From Bacteroidota bacterium (lineage in GTDB: Bacteria > Bacteroidota > Ignavibacteria > SZUA-365), in contig JAGTUW010000098.1 in NCBI GenBank assembly GCA_018224345.1, positions 1 through 15,324 of the forward strand: DNA of 15,324 bases, given 5' to 3'. Both the position numbers and the translations under genes were made by a program. Below the pieces are notes generated by a model. The model searched no databases and had not been told where the DNA came from. It was given only the letters and a program-made list of their open reading frames with translations. How positions within the stretch are numbered: the stretch's first letter is position 1; each line of letters opens with the position of its first letter. Below are positions 6,874 through 13,062 of the stretch, one piece after another.

Positions 6874-9177
6874 ATACTGAATGCCTGCCGTGATATAATA
6901 TCTTCGATCACGCAACGCCAGTCCGGAAAGCAACACATCATCTTCATTGAGAATATTGCGAAGACTGACATTGAGAAACATCCGAACATCTCCAATATCG
7001 AATACTGTCCCTGCATGCAGATCGAGATTGCTGAACGCAGGCAGTGCAACTTCGGCATATCGGCCGTCGGTCTGACGCAACAGGCCGATCTGTTCGCTTT
7101 CCCGGAAATGCAACACATGCAGGGAGTATCCCGCGTGATTGATGCGCAGGCCGATTGTGCGCTTACTTTCCGATTTGAAAGGGAAAGCGGATTGATTCGA
7201 TATAAAGTAATGAGAGACAGCCATTTCCACCAGCACTTTTTTCCCCCAGAAATACAAACCCGTTTTTCCTTCCAGACCTGAAATCAGTGCATCGTCCACA
7301 TTGTCATAGAGCATGAAAGGAATTCCCGGAGTGGAAATGGCCCGAAACTTGTTTTCATAGGAATTCTGGAAAAAGCTTCCCTCCAGTTCCCAGCCACTGA
7401 TCACTCCCTTTGAAAAACTGCGCAGAATGGAGGTACCGAGTTCCACGCCGCGATTGCTTTCGGCTTCGAGTCCTTCGCCGATATGGGCAGGGTCAAGTAA
7501 CGCAGGTGCGCTGATCTGTTGGAGCAGGGAGGGAAAGCGTACGTTGTTACCGTAACTGAGAAAGATATCCAGGAGGACATCATCCTTGATGCCGTAGAGA
7601 TGTACGGCGAATTTGAAGAGCGAATGGCTCCACTCACGATCGGTGAAGATGCCTTCCGTGACCGTATGTTCACGGACAGCGCTCACATCCTGAGCATCGG
7701 AAACGAAGTCATGCCGCAGGCTGACATCAAAGTCAAAACTTCTGAAGAACGTGGATCCGGTTTCCCCGTGCAGACTCCCGATGGCGACGACTCCGTGACG
7801 GAGACGCTGCAGCCTGCTCGCTTCAATACCGACAGGCTGTTCCCGGAGATTACTCCGTACATCCTCCATGTCGAGATGAGCGTATGCGAACTGATAGGAG
7901 AACAGTGCATCGAAGATACCGTATTGCCAGTGTTTATCGGCGCGTGCCTGAGCACCATCCTCGTGCACACCTCTTGTGACGGAATGGGTTGACGTCCTCA
8001 GCGTCATGTCATTTTCCAGACCGCTGTAGCCTGCCAGCAGCGTCATCGCTCCGAACAGTGGAAGTTCTCCATCGTACTGAAGATATGCGTGCCTGTTCTG
8101 GTCGTCGAGACGTTCCCCGTCACGCTCATTGACGAATTCCAGAGTCGCCAGACGCCAGTGGAATTTCAGTACATCCGTGTTACTTCCGCGATCGGAAAGC
8201 TCCCAGGAAATTCCGCCGCTGTGATGCACCGCACTATTGACAAGTTTGTCCTCCGGCATGTCGGCAAATGCACGGGTCATACCACCACTGCGCAGACTGT
8301 AACTGCCGGAGACCGACCCGTGATGTTGATAGAGCTGCAGTCCCCAGATCCCGGAATCGTAGGAGCCGATTTGCTGGTGAAAACGGATGCTGTAGTCGCG
8401 ATGCAGTCGTGGAATGATATTGATCACACCTGAGGACCCGTTCGAACCATACAGCGTAGTGTTACTGCCTTTGATGATCTCAAAGCGCTCGATATCGGAA
8501 AGTTCGATCAGGGAGAGATCGAAATCATTGCTGAAGGAACTGTTGATGCGCATCCCGCCGAAGAGTACGATAACCTCATCGGCATTGCCGCCACGCATGG
8601 AAATCGCCTTTCGTCCGCTGAACTGTTCGTCGATCTGAATACTGTGGTCTGTTCGCAACACATCGCCTGCATCGACATAACCACGCGTCTCGAAGGCACG
8701 GGCCTCGATCACGGAAACGGTCTGCGGAAGTTCGTTCCGGAGTGAGTGCAATGGCTGCGATCCTGTCACTTCCGCCGTCTCGAAGGGAATGATGCGGGGT
8801 GTAAGAAACACATCTCCGGACTGTAGCAACGGACCGGGAGCAATGAGGCGCGTCTCATAGGCAACATGCCGGAACTCGATGTTATCTACCGTCTGCAGGT
8901 CAGGGATACGGAGCGAGTAGCTGCCGGAGATGTCCGTCGTCGCCCCCGCCTCCGTCCCTGGAATGTAAATGCTTACGTCCGGGACAGGATCCCGCGTATT
9001 GTCGTCCCGCACGGTGCCTTCGATACGGATGTTCTGAGCATTCCCCGCAGGAGAAAACAATTGGAACACGAGCAGCAGCAGCACAAATGGCAATAAAGTA
9101 TCTGTATGCAGTTGCCGGGCATATCCAGTGTGCACTCTCGTATGTATTCTCCATCGTAGCAATGAGCGCCATTTCAT
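6871..9177 (-). CDS. TonB-dependent outer-membrane receptor
   Basis: A 768-residue receptor. It has an extended signal sequence with a basic n-region and h-region LLPFVLLLLVFQLF, cleaved near Ala47 (AGNAQ). Residues ~49-128 are a CarboxypepD_reg-like domain (IEGTVRDDNTRDPVPDVSI, TTDISGSYSL). A TonB-box-like ETAEVTG at ~133-139 leads to the plug (~145-257) with VSVIEARAF, ISMRGGNADEVIVLFGGMRI, IERFEIIKGSNTTLYGSN and GVINIIPR. The rest is a 22-strand-type barrel with the typical end LRNILNEDD and final RYYITAGIQY, an aromatic C-terminus. Such receptors use TonB-ExbBD energy to import siderophores, cobalamin, sugars or peptides; the ligand is not evident. It is the first gene of the minus-strand operon with the lipoprotein, hydrolase and ABM protein. 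No clear Shine-Dalgarno precedes ATG 9177. A carboxy-terminal T9SS tag is absent, as expected for a barrel. Confidence 0.92.
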   Translation of the reverse strand: MKWRSLLRWRIHTRVHTGYARQLHTDTLLPFVLLLLVFQLFSPAGNAQNIRIEGTVRDDNTRDPVPDVSIYIPGTEAGATTDISGSYSLRIPDLQTVDNIEFRHVAYETRLIAPGPLLQSGDVFLTPRIIPFETAEVTGSQPLHSLRNELPQTVSVIEARAFETRGYVDAGDVLRTDHSIQIDEQFSGRKAISMRGGNADEVIVLFGGMRINSSFSNDFDLSLIELSDIERFEIIKGSNTTLYGSNGSSGVINIIPRLHRDYSIRFHQQIGSYDSGIWGLQLYQHHGSVSGSYSLRSGGMTRAFADMPEDKLVNSAVHHSGGISWELSDRGSNTDVLKFHWRLATLEFVNERDGERLDDQNRHAYLQYDGELPLFGAMTLLAGYSGLENDMTLRTSTHSVTRGVHEDGAQARADKHWQYGIFDALFSYQFAYAHLDMEDVRSNLREQPVGIEASRLQRLRHGVVAIGSLHGETGSTFFRSFDFDVSLRHDFVSDAQDVSAVREHTVTEGIFTDREWSHSLFKFAVHLYGIKDDVLLDIFLSYGNNVRFPSLLQQISAPALLDPAHIGEGLEAESNRGVELGTSILRSFSKGVISGWELEGSFFQNSYENKFRAISTPGIPFMLYDNVDDALISGLEGKTGLYFWGKKVLVEMAVSHYFISNQSAFPFKSESKRTIGLRINHAGYSLHVLHFRESEQIGLLRQTDGRYAEVALPAFSNLDLHAGTVFDIGDVRMFLNVSLRNILNEDDVLLSGLALRDRRYYITAGIQY

Positions 9178-9460
9178 TATGCGGAAAAATCAGATGCAGG
9201 CGAAAGCGACGGGGCCAGTGTCAGTGAATCCGTTGAATCCTGCCTGAAAAAAGCGGTGAGGCATCCTGTGCTTGATACCGATGGCAGTGACGAAAAGCAC
9301 TTCGCAGCAACCCGGTGCCGCTGCACCTCTGTTAGACACATCAGAGGACAATCGGTTTCCGCATACAGCAAGGAAAACGACAGTAACCATCCTTCCTGTC
9401 GAAAGGAGGATCACTGCATCGATACGGAGATGATCCTGAAAGCTGCCGGCGTGTCTCCGA
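9178..9460 (-). other. Non-coding or leader region upstream of the receptor operon
   Basis: These 283 bases separate the TIGR03790-like gene end from the receptor start and hold no recognised gene. Several short hairpins are visible. ATCCTTCC/GGAGGAT (9389-9396 with 9405-9411) has a one-base bulge and an 8-base loop. CCTCTG/CAGAGG (9326-9331 with 9342-9347) is perfect. GGTGC/GCACC (9314-9318 with 9323-9327) is perfect with a 4-base loop and shares two bases with the preceding stem, so the two compete. TGCCT/AGGCA (9241-9245 with 9259-9263) is also present. I looked for the conserved boxes of cobalamin, TPP, SAM and c-di-GMP riboswitches and did not find them. Minus-strand open frames of ~64-74 codons exist but resemble no family. 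The region probably carries the operon promoter and 5' UTR. Confidence 0.45.
9389..9411 (-). terminator. Weak hairpin 50 bases after the TIGR03790-like gene
   Basis: On the minus strand ATCCTCC pairs with GGAAGGAT through one bulged A, with loop TTTCGACA. The nearest T-rich run (GTTTTCC) comes ~9 bases later and is short, so termination strength is doubtful. A second imperfect repeat directly at the gene end (9421-9430 with 9454-9462) has a 23-base loop and is weaker still. Confidence 0.3.
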
Positions 9461-11431
9461 TCAGCGAATGATGCTGATGCGCTGTGTGCGTCGTTCCAGT
9501 CCTGCTTCGAGCACGCAATGAACGCTGCCGCTCAATTCCGCTTCAGGTTGCCAGAGAACAGTATGTGTGCCGCTGTCAAACTCTTCATCCGCAAGTGTGG
9601 CCACGAGCCGGCCAAGGGCATCAAAGATGCGGAGACGTACATGCATGCGCGTGGGCAGGCTGAACGGGATGGCAGTAACCGAAGCCGTGGGATTCGGATA
9701 GCCGGTACCGAGACTGATCCGTGAAGCGATTGTGGGGATATTACCGGCAGAGTTGACCTGCAGTACCACGATCGTATGGCGCACTGTGGTTACGCATGTG
9801 CCGTTGGAAACAAGAACGGATACGGCAAAACTGCCCGTTCGTGTATACACATGTGATATATGCTCACCGTTGCCTGTCGCGCCGTCGCCGAAGGACCATG
9901 CCCACGCGATAGCTCCGTCCGCGATCGCGGTGAATTCGACGACCGCACCGTCACTGAGGAAGACGGTGTCGGCGGATACGGTCAGTGTCACTTCGGGTGC
10001 ACTGACGGCTTCGATCCGTGCCTCGGCGAATCCCTTGCCGATAAAATTCTCGTTGACGAAAGTATAGACATGTTCGCCTGGCGTATCGAGCAGCACCTGG
10101 GTGGAGGAACCGTCGCCGATCCATAAAGGATGGTGTTCATCAAGCACTTCCGTTGTACCGAGCACGGTGAGCGAATCACCCGCGAACCAGTGCATATTTC
10201 CGTCGACTACCTGTTCAGCGGTCAGATTGACCGTGCTGCCGGTGCAGACATTCTCCACTGCCTTGATCGTCGGTGTGGGGATGTCGGGAATTTCCGTGAT
10301 AATCGTAGTTTTGGGATCACCAACGATGACAGCCATCCACGAGAAGGTAGGGCTTGACATATAATAACTGTCAGCCAGATTGTGACCATTCGTGTAACGT
10401 TCCGCCAGCATGTTGACCCAGGTCAATGCGACCGTATAGGGTTCGAATACATAACCACTTGCACCGGTGCATCCTTCGGCAATCAGATCTGCGATACGTG
10501 ACTGCCCCGATTCTTTACCCGGTGTGAAATTCCTTGCAGAGGTAGAGACATAGGTTTCCGCTACCGAACCGGGGAGCCAGTGATTGCGTGGCCGGGCGCG
10601 AGTGCTGAAATGATGATCAAAGTGATCATTCGAGCCCCAACTCCCATAGCCGAGTACATTACGCTGGTCGGTGACGAACACCGAATCTTCGTTCAGCAGA
10701 ACATTCCAGCCCCGTTGCAACAGGTAGTTCCCTGCGTTCGCAAGATTCAGATCATAGGGGTTCAATTGAATCGGCCTCGGATCGCGGTCAAACACCCACA
10801 AGGCACTGTCCTTGTCGACGAAGGTGAAGGGGCCCGAGCGGTCGATCAGAGCGAAGACATCACCGCGGGTCAATCCCGTCAACCGTGTCGTAAGAAACAT
10901 GTCGTAGGCGGCAGGCGGATTGGTCCCGGGAACGATCCTGGTGCGTTTGTAAGATTCATTCCGGCCATAATATGGATGCACACGGATGCTCGTCTCGGAT
11001 GCAAACAGACTGTTCTGATGTATATGCGGAGCAAACCTGCCCAGGATGAGCATAAGCTCCGCATCGACCGAAGCATTCTGGCGATCCCCGCCACTGCTGT
11101 TATGGATGACGCGAAGGGGCACTCCCTTTGTTGTAACAAAATAATTCAGCGAATCGGCCAATCCCGTGGTCACAGTAAGATATTCTTCGATCTGTGCACG
11201 CATATCATCGAATTCCACCGGCGTGATCGTCTCTTTCGCCGGGGCGCTGACCCGAATGATATTTCGATCGGGGAAATCACGTTGTTGGACAAAGTACGCA
11301 GCGATGGCGACGGAATTGCTGTCATCGACATTGACAATCAATCCGACATCGCGGTAATCTACGGGTGCCTGGCTGAAACTGTTTACCGTGAGAAAAAACA
11401 TCAGGGAGAAAACGGAAAGCAATATTCTCAT
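9461..11431 (-). CDS. TIGR03790-like secreted protein with PKD domain and T9SS sorting domain
   Basis: A 656-residue exported protein. The signal peptide MRILLSVFSLMFFLTVNSFSQA is cleaved near residue 20. Residues ~24-379 carry the hallmarks of the TIGR03790 family: DVGLIVNVDDSNSVAIAAYF, DFPDRNIIRVS, YFVTTKGVPLRV, VLGYGSWGSNDHFDHH, and EGCTGASGYVFEPY followed by SYYMSSPTFSWMAVIVGDP. The biochemical role of the family is unknown. The His-containing SWGSND segment and Cys321 in EGCTG resemble the arrangement in C25 (gingipain-like) peptidases, which is only a suggestion. Residues ~380-475 form a Cys-containing Ig-like stretch, ~480-556 a PKD domain (WAWSFGDGATGNGEHISHVY), and ~571-656 a T9SS tail (GYPNPTAS, LRIFDALGRLVATL). 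ATG 11431 is preceded six bases upstream by AGGAG; the frame is open upstream to 11689, but the signal peptide and RBS fix the start. It is divergent from the M14 gene. Confidence 0.85.
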   Translation of the reverse strand: MRILLSVFSLMFFLTVNSFSQAPVDYRDVGLIVNVDDSNSVAIAAYFVQQRDFPDRNIIRVSAPAKETITPVEFDDMRAQIEEYLTVTTGLADSLNYFVTTKGVPLRVIHNSSGGDRQNASVDAELMLILGRFAPHIHQNSLFASETSIRVHPYYGRNESYKRTRIVPGTNPPAAYDMFLTTRLTGLTRGDVFALIDRSGPFTFVDKDSALWVFDRDPRPIQLNPYDLNLANAGNYLLQRGWNVLLNEDSVFVTDQRNVLGYGSWGSNDHFDHHFSTRARPRNHWLPGSVAETYVSTSARNFTPGKESGQSRIADLIAEGCTGASGYVFEPYTVALTWVNMLAERYTNGHNLADSYYMSSPTFSWMAVIVGDPKTTIITEIPDIPTPTIKAVENVCTGSTVNLTAEQVVDGNMHWFAGDSLTVLGTTEVLDEHHPLWIGDGSSTQVLLDTPGEHVYTFVNENFIGKGFAEARIEAVSAPEVTLTVSADTVFLSDGAVVEFTAIADGAIAWAWSFGDGATGNGEHISHVYTRTGSFAVSVLVSNGTCVTTVRHTIVVLQVNSAGNIPTIASRISLGTGYPNPTASVTAIPFSLPTRMHVRLRIFDALGRLVATLADEEFDSGTHTVLWQPEAELSGSVHCVLEAGLERRTQRISIIR

Positions 11432-11633
11432 AAAGTACTCCTGAACGCGGGATGAGAGAAAGCAGGACCGTCGTGGAGCGTGCAATGTGTCAATGAAAAA
11501 AGATAAAACAGTCCTGCGAGTACGATACGGGAAATCTATCACTTTCAATGCTTCGTGGCAAGCGAGGGATGACGTTTTCACCACCTTTATATATGAATTT
11601 TTTGTAAGCTTATGTATGTATTTCAGGAATGTC
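11432..11633. promoter_or_regulatory. Divergent intergenic region, presumed promoters for both flanking genes
   Basis: The 202 bases lie between two divergently transcribed genes, so both promoters should be here. The most AT-rich patch is TTTATATATGAATTTTTT at 11586-11603, 31 bases before the M14 start, and could contain a -10 element for the plus strand. On the minus strand, TTGAAA (in the rightward half) and TTGACA (nearer 11490) occur but without a convincing partner at 16-18 bases. AGGA at 11625-11628 is the likely RBS of the M14 gene. No operator-like inverted repeat stood out. Confidence 0.4.
11438..11442 (-). promoter_or_regulatory. Ribosome binding site AGGAG for the TIGR03790-like gene
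   Basis: AGGAG lies six bases before ATG 11431 and decides this start over the longer open frame that extends upstream without a signal peptide at its N-terminus. Confidence 0.75.
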
Positions 11634-12971
11634 ATGCTCCGCATATCTCGTATCAGTATTCTCCTCGTCCTGCTGTTCCCCGTTGTCATTCATGCGCAGA
11701 ATGGGGAGCACGAAACGCAATCCCGAGATGCGCCGCCGATATCGCCGGCGCACGATACGGAAGCTCCGCCGATCGTCCCGCGCGATACAGCCTTCGGGAC
11801 CGGATCGGGGGAAGAGGGCGCACGGACTCCTGGCCGGCGGGAAGATGACCCCTGTGGGTTTTCGCTCCGGAAACCGGGGGATATTCTGCTCTGGGGATAC
11901 GGCCACGATGCGCTGATCGTGGACATGCAGAGCTGGATACTGCATACGATGACCAGTATCGACGTGATCGGCAACAGCGTGCAGGGTCGACCGCTCTACC
12001 ACATGGTTTTCACAAATCCGGCCTCACGCATCCAGAAAAAACGAATCTGGATTCATGCCCGCACACACCCGATCGAGTCCGAGTCTTCGCAGGTCGCACG
12101 GGCTATGATCAATGAATTGCTCAGCGGATCGGAACTCGGTAATCTGCTGCTCGATCATGCGATCGTGCATGTTCTTCCGATGCTGAATCCGGATGGAGTG
12201 GAATTGCGCTACCCCCGCACAAACTTCAACGGTGTGGATCTTGAGAGCAACTGGGGGACGGCACTTCCCGAGCCGGAAGTGCTGGCATTGCGCGAGCACC
12301 TGAACATGCTGATGAAGAGTGATACACCCATTGACATCGCACTGAACCTTCATTCGGCCTACGACTGCAAACGTTTTTTCATCTACCATGCAGCAGAGGG
12401 CAGCAGCGTACTGTTCACCCAATTACAGCAGCGTTTCATCGGCTTTGTCCGTGACCGTTTCCCGGGTGGCATCGAACCCTACGACTATTTCGTGAGCTGG
12501 ACAACAGGGACTCCGGATCGTTATCCCGAGAGCTGGTTCTGGCGGAATTATCGGGAGGAGGTCATGGCGTTGACGTACGAGGACATGAACTGTGCCGCCG
12601 CAGGCGATTTCGAACGTAGCGCACGCGCTCTCCTGGGCGGTGTGGCGGATTATCTGGGATTCACCGGGGTGCTCTCCACAGCGTCCCTTGCCACACCCGT
12701 GGAAGAGAGTCTGTTCGCGGCTGTTTTTCCAAACCCCGTTTCGAGGGATGGAAGGTTGACAGTGCGTCTGCGCGCAGACCTCACAGCGCGACCGCTCCGC
12801 ATCAGTCTGCATGACAGGCTGGGAAGAGAAGTGGCACTGCTGTATGAAGGTGTCGCAGCCGGCGGTCATACTTTCGTGCAGCCGGTGAGCAATCTGGCTA
12901 CTGGTAATTATTACTTACGCGCCGTCACCGACCGGACAACTCAGACGCGACCGGTACTGTTGTTGCACTGA
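11634..12971 (+). CDS. Secreted M14 zinc carboxypeptidase-like protein with T9SS sorting domain
   Basis: A 445-residue exported peptidase. MLRISRISILLVLLFPVVIHAQ is a clean signal peptide (cleavage near residue 21). A low-complexity Pro/Asp/Glu linker (~22-75) precedes the M14 domain (~80-345). Zinc ligands are His145 and Glu148 in THPIE and His240 in NLHSAYD; the general base Glu316 sits in ALTYEDMN. NPDG at 185-188 and PRTNFNG are also family features. The usual DLNRNW substrate-binding motif is DLESNW here (202-207), so the Asn-Arg pair that binds the C-terminal carboxylate is lost and true carboxypeptidase activity is uncertain. Residues ~365-445 are a T9SS tail (FPNPVSRDGRL, HDRLGREVALLYEG, ATGNYYLRAV). 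ATG 11634 has AGGA five bases upstream; the open frame extends to 11487, but without a sensible signal peptide. It is convergent with the lectin gene. Confidence 0.87.
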   Translation: MLRISRISILLVLLFPVVIHAQNGEHETQSRDAPPISPAHDTEAPPIVPRDTAFGTGSGEEGARTPGRREDDPCGFSLRKPGDILLWGYGHDALIVDMQSWILHTMTSIDVIGNSVQGRPLYHMVFTNPASRIQKKRIWIHARTHPIESESSQVARAMINELLSGSELGNLLLDHAIVHVLPMLNPDGVELRYPRTNFNGVDLESNWGTALPEPEVLALREHLNMLMKSDTPIDIALNLHSAYDCKRFFIYHAAEGSSVLFTQLQQRFIGFVRDRFPGGIEPYDYFVSWTTGTPDRYPESWFWRNYREEVMALTYEDMNCAAAGDFERSARALLGGVADYLGFTGVLSTASLATPVEESLFAAVFPNPVSRDGRLTVRLRADLTARPLRISLHDRLGREVALLYEGVAAGGHTFVQPVSNLATGNYYLRAVTDRTTQTRPVLLLH

Positions 12972-13062
12972 TGACCGATCCGTCGTGCCCTGCGTTTCGT
13001 GTTGTCGGACCGCTGATGCAGAGTACGCGAGGCAGGCAACTGCGATTGTGGGGGTCCCGCGA

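Noticed and set aside
9178..9460. Cobalamin, TPP, SAM or c-di-GMP riboswitch before the TonB receptor.
   Set aside because: The conserved boxes of these classes were looked for on the minus strand and not found; only short generic hairpins are visible.
10580..11455. Plus-strand open frame of 291 codons.
   Set aside because: It lies wholly opposite the TIGR03790-like gene, whose family motifs are clear; the plus-strand translation shows no domain, signal peptide or compositional sense.
11487..11633. Longer N-terminus for the M14 protein.
   Set aside because: The added residues give no signal peptide at the N-terminus, and ATG 11634 has both an RBS and a clean signal peptide.
12972..13062. 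Terminator between the convergent M14 and lectin genes.
   Set aside because: A short T-run exists at 13066-13072 but no convincing stem precedes it; only loose complementarity was found.
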